A DNA stretch of 64,000 bases from Prinsepia uniflora. Taxonomy: Eukaryota > Streptophyta > Magnoliopsida > Rosales > Rosaceae. The stretch spans positions 69,351,538-69,415,537 of the forward strand of contig CM064868.1 of the NCBI GenBank assembly GCA_032719365.1. The letters run 5' to 3'. The translations under genes and the position numbers were made by a program. Shown here one piece after another: positions 12,690 through 22,967 of this stretch; the stretch's first letter is position 1, and every line of letters starts with the position of its first letter. The notes under the pieces were generated by a model. That model made no database searches and was not told where the DNA came from. It saw only the letters and a list, made by a program, of their open reading frames with translations.

Positions 12690-13215
12690 TAGCAGGGTAG
12701 GAGTAACTCAACATTGATTGTCAAAGCCTCTACACCACCTGATGATTTCAATCCACTATTTAATGCGGCTCACCCAACAAGTTCAGATTCAAGTTACATT
12801 AAAAGTTTGGATACTGGACACAATGAAGATTTAGTGGATGGCCAGTGGGTTAGCAAATCAGCATTGATTATGCCTCTACTAGTGCAATCTCATTGTGACA
12901 GTATTGTGGGAAAGGCAGTTCATCCCCTTACAAGAGTGCTAGATTGGAAGGAGGACACATACGAAAGTGTGAAGATGGCCCAGCGTTGGCAAAGCAAATC
13001 AACATTGATGGTGTCCAACTCCCAGCCGCCTGTTACATCCAATCTAATAGCTATAGGGTCTCACCAAACTCGATCTGAGCACAATCAATTGCAGCAATTA
13101 GGACAGAAAGGTCCTGTGAGCCAGGGAGTTAGCAGAACACCATTGAATGCCACTCTATTTGAGCAAAAGTTATGTGACAACCAAGCACATACCTTAACAA
13201 AATGGATGGACAGGA
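12690..13215 (+). repeat. Four degenerate ~140-bp monomers in the LINE 5' region
   Basis: A block of the form (CAG)GG-GTTAGCAAATCAACATTGATTATGCC recurs, with matching core positions near 12707, 12850, 12991 and 13130 (steps of 143, 141 and 139). A second anchor, GGACA near each unit's end (about 12813, 12952, 13102 and 13205), keeps the same period. Identity is low, so this was found by eye and needs a self-alignment. An open frame runs through from 12714 into ORF1, but the repeat structure suggests an untranslated promoter region. Confidence 0.5.
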
Positions 13216-13478
13216 AGGAGGCCTGCGACAGAATTAATTGCAGCTACCAACTGAAGCAGACGAGATTAAAGCTGAGTGAAGGAAGAGTAACTGCTCCGTC
13301 TGGCTACCAAGGCTATTTATTCAAGCTAAAACGTGGTCATTCAACGCACCAACAAGGAGAACATAACAAGAAACCCAGGCCCCAACCAAAACCTCCGTTT
13401 TTAAGGTGCTCCACCTTCTGCTTCCTCACCCGTCTAGGTGTGTTCCAACTATTGACTCGCTCCACCTGCAAGAACAAC

Positions 13479-15115
13479 ATGGACCAAACAAACACTGATG
13501 ACTTGGTCATAAAGCTAGAGGCTACAATGGGTCTCTCTGACCTTGAGTGCGGACCAAAACTTGTTGGGACGGTGATAGCCAAGAAATCCCCAAATAGGAG
13601 TGTCGTCAAGAAAATCATCACTACCGCCTGGGCTAGCTTTGGGGAGGCCCGAATCACCCACACGGTGGACAACAATTTCACCATAGTGGTTCAGGATGAA
13701 GCTATGGCAGAAAAAATCATCGAAGGGGGCCCCTAGTCAGTTATGGGTTTCTGTTTTTCGGTGCAAAGATGGCCAGAGAACAAAGCTATTGAAGAACTCC
13801 ATCTCCATTTGGTTACGTACTGGATACAAGCTCATGGGGTTCCAATGAACCTGTTGTCTCAAGAGAATGCCAGGATTGTAGGTGGGAGAATTGGGAAAAT
13901 CATGGAGGCTGAGGATCCCTGGACTCACGGCCCCAGGGGATTTCTGCGATTTAGAATCCAAATTGACTCTTCAAAACCGCTGCCTCTTGGTTTCTGGCTT
14001 CCCAGATCGGATGGAGATGATACGTGGGTGGAATTCCAAATTGAACGCCTTCCGGATTTCTGCTATTACTGTGGAAGATTGAGCCATTCAGACCGTGGGT
14101 GTTCCTATGCTCCAGCCTCAACTGGAAATTCTGGAGCAGCTGCTTATGGGGATTGGCTGAGGACTCGTGCTATCCGTGATGAGCGGTTGCAACTGACCCC
14201 AACGCCGCCACGAGGAGCTAGACGACTGCCAGGCACGTCCAATGGAAAACACGCAGATGAGGGGCGCGTGAGGGGTGCGATTACCGAGGGAGCCTTGAAA
14301 CCAGTGATGATTGAAGAGCCGTTATCTACGACTGACCTAGGGAGTATGGAGAAAGCAGGCCAGATTGAGACAAGCCCTCACTTTTCTTCCTCCTCCAGCC
14401 ACGGTCTGTCACGTAGGGGTACCTTTAACTCTTTTTTTTTTTGCCTGACTTTACTGAACACCCAAACCCTTCTGTTCAGATATATGGTCATCACATGGAG
14501 ACGCTGAGGAGGGTAGTGGGACCGCCTACAAGCAGCATATTTCTGAATGACGGGAGATTTACAAAATGGGCCAAGAGGGGTCACAGCCCATCAAGCCCCG
14601 AAGAGAATCAATTATGGGCCAACTCAATTACCTCTTTTCCAAGTGGGCAGTCAGTCAATTGGTTTGTGATGGGCCAAACAAATTTAGGCCTAGAATGTGA
14701 GCACTCTGATGTGGGAATTTGGGTGGGCTGCAGGGGGCTTGCTCCTTCTTCCTTCCTAGATTCTTGTGTGGATAAGTCATTTGAGTCCATGGGATTAAAA
14801 AGATGCCTACCATATAATGATGAAGTGGCTACGACCGGTTGCAAGAAGATTAAGGTGGAGGGGAAACAGCATGTGAAGCAAAAAGAAACAAGGACAAAAT
14901 ACAAAAATCGTGACTACAATCCTGGGTTGAAAACACGGAACAAAGACTTGAATGAAGGGTACACTGAGTCTAATCTGGTGGAGGTTGTGGTGGGGATGGC
15001 TACTGGAATGGACAGGTTGAGAGGTTCTGCCCCAAAAATGTGTGATGAAGTTGATGACAATTGCAACGGAGACGTTGGAGGTGGCTGGCCAGTGTCAGCT
15101 GCCGAGAAAAAATGA
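13479..15115 (+). pseudogene. LINE ORF1 (DUF4283-like + CCHC), broken
   Basis: ORF1 of plant L1 elements encodes the nucleic-acid-binding partner of the element RNA. From the ATG at 13479 a DUF4283-type domain runs to about 13960 (the text around 13560-13730 is typical). A CCHC knuckle of spacing C-x2-C-x4-H-x4-C (CYYCGRLSHSDRGC) lies near 14062-14103. A TAG at 13734-13736 sits where a Trp codon is expected. A second break is a frame change near 14431-14442 in a run of 11 T. The rest is a polar tail ending in TGA at 15113-15115. The frame is open upstream to 12714, but that part looks like 5' repeat sequence rather than protein. Confidence 0.85.
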
Positions 15116-18100
15116 GTCTTTTGAGCTGGAACTGTCAGGGTCTTGGGGCTGACCTGACAGGGCAATATTTCCGGCAAGTGGTTCGGAAGCACAAGCCTGC
15201 AGTGATTTTCTTAATGGAGACAAAGATGAAACGTAATAAATTAGTTCAATTTAGTAGGAAGGCTGGTTTTCTTAAATGTTATTGTGTAGACCCTGTGGGT
15301 TCTGCAGGTGGCCTTGGATTGTTATGGAATGATGATTTGAATATTTATGTTAATCTTGCATCAAAATACCTGATAGATACCATTATTTCCATCCCAAATC
15401 CAGATATTGCCTTTCGTGCCTCTTGGGTCTATGGTACTCCGTACAGTGATGACAAGTCTGAAATGTGGGAATGGTTGAGCCGATCTCTCACCCCTGTTTG
15501 TCAGCCTTGGGTCTGTTTAGGGGATTTTAATGAACACCTGTGGGCTCATGAGAAGCTTGGCGGCAGACCGGACCATGCGAATCGTAGGAGGTTTTTACAA
15601 GAGTTTATGGACAGTTCAAAGCTGATCGATATGGGCTATCAGGGGTAACAATTCACTTGGCGGGTGGAAATGCACTAGTGCAAGAGAGGATTGACCGTGC
15701 GCTTATTAATCATTACTGGCAATCTCGCTGGCCGGGAAGCACATTATCTCACCTTTCGGCTATTGTTTCTGATCATTGTCCCCTTATACTGAACCTTATG
15801 CCGTCGGTCAGGAAGAATAAGAAACTGTTTAAGTTTGAGGCATATTGGGCAAATGAGGCCGAGTGTGAAGATGTAATCACCAGGAGTTGGGGATGTCATG
15901 TGAATGCCAACCGTTGGAGATGGGGTGTTAAGTTGTCCACCTGTAAGGACGCGTTGACTAGGTGGAGTAAAGAAAAATTCCCTAACAATCGGGCTAGGAT
16001 TGGTGCTCTTTCTTCTGAACTAGAAGCAATTCAACTTGATTGGGAGGGCAATTGGGACCTAATAGAGCCAATTAAGGCTGAGCTTGGGCGGTTATGGAGT
16101 ATGGAAGAGAAATACTGGCACCAGCGATCACATGTAAAATGGCTTTCTGATGGTGATGCCAATACAGCTTTTTTCCATCAAACCACAATCCAACGAAGGA
16201 GGTAGAATCTGATCACCAAAATAAAAAGGGATGATGACAGTTGGGCTGAGAATGATCGCGAGGTTAGGCACATTGTGGACTCCCACTTCAACAGTATATT
16301 CACTACGAACGGACCGAGACATTGGGGGGGGGGGGGGGGGGGAACTCTAAACTTCGTTGTGCCCATTTTTTCTCCCCATATGAACGCTGCCCTTACTGCT
16401 ATGCCCAATGAGGAGGAAGTGAAGCTAGCGGCTTTTCAAATGGGCCAACTCAAGGCCCCTGGCCCTGATGGCTTCTCTGGTATTTTTTTATCAGAAATAT
16501 TGGAAAACGATCAAGGAAGAAGTCCTGTCCATGGTTGGGGATTTCTTCACTGGGAAACTCCACCTTGAAAAGCTCAACTCCACCAATATTGCATTAATCC
16601 CGAAGGTCCCAAATCCGGAGGTTGTCTCACATTTCCACCCAATTGCCTTATGTAACTATTCCTACAAGATATTATCAAAGATTTTGGCAAATCGGTTGAA
16701 ACCTTTTCTCCCTGATATCATCAGCCCACAACAGAGCGCCTTCATTTCAGGTAGACAAATTCAAGACAATATCTCCATTGCTCATGAGGCTTTCCATGCG
16801 CTGAAACTCAGGAAGAAAACAAACAAGTATGAGATGGGTCTGAAGTTGGACATGAACAAGGCCTATGACAGAATTGAGTGGGACTTCCTGGAGGCTGTTA
16901 TGTTGAAATTGGGTTTTGCTTCTTCATGGGTTCACATGGTCATGGTTTGTGTTCGAACGGTAAAATTTTCGGTGGTGGTTAATGGGCAGCCATGTGACTA
17001 CTTTACTCCATCCAGGGGGTTGAGGCAGGGGGACCCTCTTTCACCTTACCTATTCATCCTGGTTTGTGATGTTCTGTCCATGATGATCAACCTTGCGGTG
17101 CAGCGAGGTCTCATTGAAGGGATTAGGTTTAGTGAGAGGGGTCCAGTGATTTCTCACCTTTTCTTTGCAGATGACTCGTTACTATTCAAAAAGGCTTCAG
17201 TAAAAAATTGTCATGCTGTTAAGAAGATTCTTGATACATATTTCTTGGCCTCCGAACAATTGGTAAACTTTGGGAAGTCTAATCTATATTGCAGCCCGAA
17301 TACACCAGGTGACCTTCGAGATCAGATTGGGGGAATCTTAGGGGTACAAATTACTCATGATCCTGGTGTTTATCTTGGACTGCCTTCGCTCTGGGGGAGA
17401 TCGAAAAGGGAGGCTCTTATTTTTGTCAAGGAAAGAATCCTCAAGAAAGTTCAAGGTTGGAAACAATGCCTTTTATCTCAAGCAGGTAAAGAGGTTTTAA
17501 TCAAGGCAGTGGCTCAGGCAATTCCTACATAACCGATGTCAGTTTTCAGATTTCCCAAGGCAATGTGCAACGAGATTGATTCAATACTTTCAAATTTCTG
17601 GTGGGGCCAAGAATAGGATCGTAATAAGCTTCACTGGATTAGTTGGAAGGAATTGGGGTTACCCAAAGCCCTAGGGGGAATGAACTTTCGAAACCTGGAG
17701 GACTTTAACACTACTCTGTTGGCAAAACAATGTTGGAGGCTGATTTGTGAGCCTGACTCCTTTTGGGCTCCAGATTATGAGGAGCAGATACTATCCAAAT
17801 GGGAACTTTTTGAAGGTAAAGCAAGGGCACTGGGCTTCATGGGCATGGTCGAGTCTCCTTGATGGCGGGACGTAATTTCCACGGGGGCTCATTGGAAGGT
17901 GGTTAGTGGTAATTGTGTGAAGTTCTGGACTGATAATTGGGTGATTGGATTGCCGGCTTCTAAACTCAGGTCCTTAGCTCCCTTAGGCGCAAAATTGGAT
18001 GAGGTAGTAGCAAATTTCATTGATCATCATTCTGGATCCTGGAAATGTGAGGTGCTAGAAAGTCTTTTGTCTGAAGCTGAGGTTCGAGCCATCAATGCTA

Positions 18101-19272
18101 TTCCGATAGGTCCTGTGTCTGCATGTGACCGCCTAATTTGGCCGGCTAAAAAAGATGGAGTTTATTCAGTCAAGAGTGGATACCATTGGTTGAGATCTCG
18201 AGGCCCTTCTAGATTGCTAGACCGCCCTTCCACCTCACACACCATCTCGAAGGAAACCTGGAAATTTCTTTGGGGTATCAACATATTGCCAAAGGTTAGA
18301 ATTTTTTTGTGGAAGTCTGTCAAGGGGTGTCTTCCCACCCGTGGTAATCTGTTTCGGCGTCACCTGGGCTCCACCCCTCTGTGTCCTATTTGTGAGCTAG
18401 AACCCGAATCGGTAGAGCATATGATTCTACAATGTGAAGGAGCTCGGTGTGTCTGGTTTGGGAGTAGTCTGGGTTATGCTGTCAACTTCTTGGCTGTCTC
18501 CACTCTCGAGAATTGGATTATGGGTGTGGCATCCATGGAGTGTGGCACACGTGATGACAAGGAACGGGTACTCTCAATGGTTGCGGCTATTTGCTGGTCC
18601 ATTTGGAAGGAGCGGTGCAGAGTGGCTTTTGAGGGAAGGAGTTTCATTCCTATTAATGTTATTATTCGGGCCAAGCTACTTTATGAGGAATTTTGGGATG
18701 CGATGGTCTGGTACCCAGTGGTTGCTCAGGCAAGTGAGGGGGATTCAATGACTGAGAACTCTTGGCTACCCCCGGTACCAAACCAAGTTAAGCTCAATAC
18801 AGATACTTCCTGGCTTGCTAGTACACAGCGGGCTGGGCTTGGAGTTGTGGCTCGAAATGCTGATGGGAAATTCTTGGCAGGGTGTTGTTTTGAGCGTTCC
18901 GCATCTTCGACTATTGAGACTGAGGCATGGGCTCTTCTTGAGGGAGTCTTGCTGGCTGGGAGAAATGGTTACAACAGAGTGGTGTTCGAGTCTGACTCTA
19001 TGGAACTGGTTAGTGCAGTCAAGGGTTCAATTTGCCGAGGAAGATGGGAACTTTATCCAATTCTAGCTCGAATCAAAATGGCTTCAAGGGATTTTGACTC
19101 TGTGAGGTTTAAATGGACGCAGAGATCCTCTAATATGGCTGCGGATGCCTTTGCTTCACGGGCGCGACGAATGATGCTTCGGGAAGTCTGGATTGACCGT
19201 CCCCCATCATCCCTAGTGCACGTGTTATCCCGAGATGGATTGCCCTGCCCCCCGATGTGTTTTAGCCATTGA
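15112..19272 (+). pseudogene. LINE ORF2: endonuclease, RT, RNase H (broken)
   Basis: ORF2 starts at 15112 with LSWNCQGLG, the usual opening of the apurinic-type endonuclease, and carries ETKM and GDFNE motifs. The reverse transcriptase (about 16560-17400) has SAFISGRQIQDNI, LDMNKAYDRIEW, GLRQGDPLSPYLF and FADD at the catalytic site. A zf-RVT region follows (about 18240-18450), then RNase H (about 18795-19170) with D, E and D acidic residues. Breaks seen: TAA at 15646, a frame change near 15655, TAG at 16203, a frame change near 16480, TAA at 17530, TAG at 17614 and TGA at 17860. A run of 19 G at 16324 lies in the linker before the RT. About 1390 codons in all, normal for plant L1. Confidence 0.93.
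16324..16342 (+). repeat. G19 homopolymer inside LINE ORF2
   Basis: Nineteen consecutive G residues lie in the degraded ORF2 between endonuclease and RT. Such runs are hard to sequence, so the exact length may be an assembly estimate. Confidence 0.95.
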
Positions 19273-19389
19273 GCTGGTAGTGGTTGTTTTATTTGGTTTT
19301 TCTGGTTTTTTTTCTTCTTGTTTTTTCGGTTGTTCGTTTGTCGTTCCCGTTCTTTGAGCTTCGATAAAAAAAAAATAGGTTTACATATA

Positions 19390-19692
19390 AATAAGAAAAA
19401 TGAATGCGGCTAACCATCTAAAATTAGGTCAAGTCTTAGCAATAATTCCAACGTTGCGGGCGTCTTGCATCGATCCCATGCTACGTCCTTGTGTATCACC
19501 ATTTTAATTGGTTAAATTATTTGTGTAGATATATCATAATTAAAACTGTTTATTCTTTAAATTATTATGTCAAAATCATCTTCGTAAAAAAATTAACGAG
19601 TTTTGAGATTATTTAATCACTCGTATGTACCAAATATATCAACGGTTTAGTAATAATTAAGATTCTCATAACAAACCGTCCATTAGTTGATA
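19390..19692. other. Intergenic sequence, distant repeat of 59257-59440
   Basis: No gene is seen. The part from about 19517 is a diverged copy of sequence upstream of the intact phospholipase gene; the shared words include ATAACAAACCGTC and AGTTGATAT. The similarity continues after the hAT insertion (20826-20930). Confidence 0.5.
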
Positions 19693-19700
19693 TTCATGAA

Positions 19701-20817
19701 TAGGGATGGTCAAATGGGTTTTTTTTTAGGGTGTGGATAAACCCTTACCCTACATGGGTACAAATGGGTTTTATATCCATTCAGACCCATCCTCAATTTT
19801 TGAGGGTTTACCCAAACCCTACCCATTCGGTAATGGGTACCCATGATATTTTATATTTATTTTCTCCTTTCATTTTTTTTTCCTTGTGTTTCATTTTGTT
19901 TTAACTTCTAATTTTTTTTTTTTTACCTTTCAATTTATTTTGCTTTTCTTTTTTCTTTTTACTTTTCATTTTTCTTTTACTTTTTATTTTTTATTTTTTA
20001 CTTTCATTTGTCTTCAACTTTTTATTTTTAACTTCTAATATTTTTTTTCTTTTAATTTCGTTTTTTTTTTTGCTTTTCATTTTCTTCAAATCCTCTCAAT
20101 TTCTATTAGAGTTTTTGTTACAATCCGTCTTAAAATTTAAAGTGAGAATTAGTAAATGACCAATTTACCCTTCTATCCGTAATTATCAAAATTTGTCGAG
20201 TTGACCAAGACTAGTGAATGAGTTATTTGAGAATTTGACTCCGAAAACTTTCCAATTAAATGAAGAATGAGTAATAAATGTCGAAATGGAATTCAAAACT
20301 TAAAAAAAAACTCATTAAAAATTTTATTATAAACAATTTTTAAGAATTTATAAAACTCCCTTTAAATTATTTCATGGTTGTGAAATCTTAAAAAAATTAT
20401 AGTTTACTTTGATTTTTGTTAAATAATTTAAAATGAATTATTTAAGTTCTTAAAAAAATTGATGTTAATATAAATTCGTAACATTTTTGTGTATAATTTT
20501 TTTGATGAAAGATGAAATAACTGATATTTAATTGAAATAAAGTAATTTTAAATAATAATACCTAATAAATAAAATAATAGTAAGAATATAAAGAAAAAAA
20601 TTAGTAAAGGGAAGAAAGTGTTAAAAATTCATAGATAATTTGAAGAATGGATAAAGAATATACTTTAAATTTAATGGGTATTAAATACCCTCAATACCCA
20701 TGGGTAAACCCTTACCCTACCCATTAAATGATGGGTAAATTTTTACCCATCTAATTTCTACCCATTTCAACAATACCCATGGGTACCCATACCCATGGAT
20801 AATTATGACCATCCATA
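19701..20817. mobile_element. Non-autonomous hAT-like transposon, 1117 bp
   Basis: The terminal inverted repeats are TAGGGATGGTCA (left) and, read on the other strand, TATGGATGGTCA (right), with 11 of 12 matching. The element is flanked by the 8-bp duplication TTCATGAA (19693-19700 and 20818-20825), the length used by hAT transposases. Both ends carry clustered ACCCAT / ATGGGT words, such as the GGGTAAGGGTTT type, in both directions, like the subterminal repeats where hAT transposase binds. The centre is AT-rich with no transposase frame, so a source element must have moved it. Confidence 0.85.
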
Positions 20818-20825
20818 TTCATGAA

Positions 20826-21359
20826 TAACTAATTAACCTTCAATTTTGTTGATTTTTACAGAGATAATCTTGACATTATAATTTAAAATACATGTACAAA
20901 AATAATTTAATAAATCGAAAATGTTTATAAAGAGGTATTATAAGGGTAGGAGTTATTACTAAAATGAGTTCAATTTAGTGGTATTTATTTTTAATGCTAT
21001 GTAAAATGTCTCAAGTTTAATTAATGTTAAATAATTACTTACGTCATATTGTTGGATTTATAACGAAGGTATATTTAAGAATCAAATTTCCTTAATTACT
21101 TCATATTGTTGTGAGAGTGTGTTTGGATTTATACTAATTTCTTTCTTTATGTTTTTTTCTTTTTTGTTAATCTTCTTTGTTTATTATTATTATTTTTTTT
21201 TTGCATTTATTTTGATTCGTGAATATCTAGTTGGCGGGTTAACTATTGTTCCACATGTTAGTGATATAATTTATCAGATTTGACTTAACGTTAGTAAAAA
21301 AGGAGGTGAATGAAGAGCTGGTAAAATAAAATGGTGAAATATTGTAATAATTTGAGCTG
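20826..21359. other. AT-rich sequence 3' of the split phospholipase pseudogene
   Basis: The first ~100 bases continue the repeat shared with 59257-59540. The rest holds no recognisable exon. By comparison with the intact gene, exon 2 should lie about 790 bases past exon 1 (near 20570), but that position is inside the hAT and carries nothing like it. Confidence 0.5.
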
Positions 21360-21451
21360 TGTGTACAAAAGAGTGGAAGGAAAGGACTGAAAGTAAATCC
21401 CAAAAGAGTGGTCTTCTTCATCCAACAACTGAAATATTGTCTTCTGAGGCA
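21360..21451 (-). pseudogene. 3' end of NPC pseudogene exon 1
   Basis: On the minus strand this reads PQKTIFQLLDEEDHSFGIYFQSFPSTLLY. It closely matches residues 193-221 of the intact phospholipase C at 55354-58328, which has ESLDEEDLSFGIYYQYPPSTLLY. It is the direct continuation of the fragment at 42628-43177, separated by the copia insertion; AGGCA at 21447-21451 is one copy of the target duplication. The splice donor of the intact gene (TATAG|GTATC) is changed to TACAC|ACAGC, and no later exon is found, so the gene is also truncated at its 3' side. Confidence 0.9.
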
Positions 21452-22046
21452 TATTGGAAATCAGGTCGATCAAATGAAGAATTCGATCACTGCTTCTCAG
21501 CGTGGCACTGTTCTATTGGTTTCACAGGTAATCATCTAACCTTAATCTTTCTAGCTGAAAAGAACGAGATTAGCTCGTGTGGTTTAGGATAGTTCTTCTT
21601 CTCTTTCTTTCTTATTTCTGGATTGAAATGATCAAGCAATTCTATTGATATTCACATAATTGCAGAATGCACTCTAAGTGTTCGATGAAATGCAAAATTG
21701 AATGTAAATGATCTGTTTTGCATCACAGTGATCAGAATCTCTCTCTGATCTTACTGTATCTCTTTCTCTCATTCTCATTAGATTAAAAATGAATGAATAC
21801 AATGCATATAGCACACACTCACTCACTTGCACACATACTTAGCATGACAGTTAGATGATGACAGTGACATTTCTTTTACTTGCTCATCACACTAACACGT
21901 CACTCCTATGCCTATCAGAATGCACGTCACTCATCTCTCATTTACTCTTCTTTTCTTCTTCCTTCTTGCTTTGACACCTGTCCTCTTTGAGTTGGTAGCA
22001 GAAGCATTGCCAACTCAGCTGCCAGTACACAGCTTACATTCCAACA
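21452..22046 (-). repeat. Copia 3' LTR, 595 bp
   Basis: On the minus strand it begins TGTTGGAATG and ends TTTCCAATA. It has the same length as its partner at 42033-42627, with only substitutions between them. Both copies end in TA rather than the usual CA, so this end was probably present in the active source. Confidence 0.9.
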
Positions 22047-22967
22047 GACCCTTCTAAGGTGTTCACTGGTACTACCCCTAGTAGATCCCTTAGGTAGTAG
22101 AACCGTTCCCTAGGTAGAGCTTTAGTGAACATGCCTGCCAACTGATCCTCAGACTTGCAATATTGAATGGACACTTCTCCGTTCTGTATTGCATCTCTTA
22201 TGTAATGCTATCTTCTGTGAATATGTTTAGTCTTTTGGTGAAAAACAGGATTTTTAGCCATGGGAATTGCTGACATGTTGTCACACATAAGGGGAGAAGC
22301 TTCTATCTGTTCTTCTACTAGATCACCTCGGACAAACCTCAACCAGACAGCTTGAGTAGTTGCCTCAGAGGCACTCACATACTCAGCGTCTACTGTTGAG
22401 AGAGCCACAGTGGACTGCTTTACAGAAGCCTATGAAAACACTCCACTGCCTAGTGTGAAAGCATAACCAGAAGTGTTATTCATGTCATCAATGGACCCTC
22501 CCCAATCACTATCACAAAATCTTACCAGAGTTGCAGCCTTCCCTTTCTTGTATCCAATCCCATAGTTCAAGGTCTCTTGAACATATCTTAGGACTTTTTT
22601 AACTGTCCCATAGTACTTCTTGGTGGGGTTGTGCATGAATTTTGATAGTAAGCTTGTTGCATACATCACATCTGGTCTTTTAGCAGTGAGATAGAGGAGA
22701 CTTCCAACAATCTGCCTATACAACTGCTCATCTGCTGCCTCACTCCCATCTTCTTTCCGCAACCTCTCACTTGTAGCCACTGGTATGCTGACAGGTTTAC
22801 AATCCTTGAGCCCAAATTTCTCAAGAAGGGTTGAGGCATACTTCCTTTGATGGATATAGATCCCCTCACTAGACTATAGGATTCCCATCCTTAGGAAATG
22901 ATGTAGAAGTCCCAAGTGTGTCATCTCATACTTCCCCATCATACCCTGCTTAAACTCAGTCATCATT
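22047..22967 (-). pseudogene. Copia reverse transcriptase end and RNase H
   Basis: Reading leftward, the frame runs from TEFKQGMMGKYEM through GSLLYLTAKRPDVMYA (end of the RT connection), CDSDWGGS and STVDAEYVSASEA (RNase H), to KTKHIHRR and the LTR. These are diagnostic of copia pol. In-frame stops occur at the SSEGIY segment, after the TLGSGVFS segment and after KHIHRR. The upstream part of the same polyprotein resumes at 26039 after the solo LTR. Confidence 0.92.

Larger units (their letters stand above)
12450..19375 (+). mobile_element. Full-length L1-type LINE with 14-bp target duplication
   Basis: The element is about 6.9 kb. It ends in TTTGAGCTTCGAT followed by ten A residues, and is flanked by TAGGTTTACATATA on both sides (12436-12449 and 19376-19389). 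The order is 5' region with degenerate 140-bp monomers, ORF1 (DUF4283-like domain and CCHC knuckle), then ORF2 (endonuclease, reverse transcriptase, zf-RVT, RNase H), which is the plant L1 layout. At least five stops and three frame changes show the copy is dead. The intact 14-bp duplication and tail show target-primed integration without 5' truncation. Confidence 0.93.

Noticed and set aside
12714..13478. N-terminal extension of LINE ORF1
   Set aside because: The open stretch coincides with degenerate 140-bp repeats and lacks ORF1 domain text; the DUF4283-like domain starts just after 13479.
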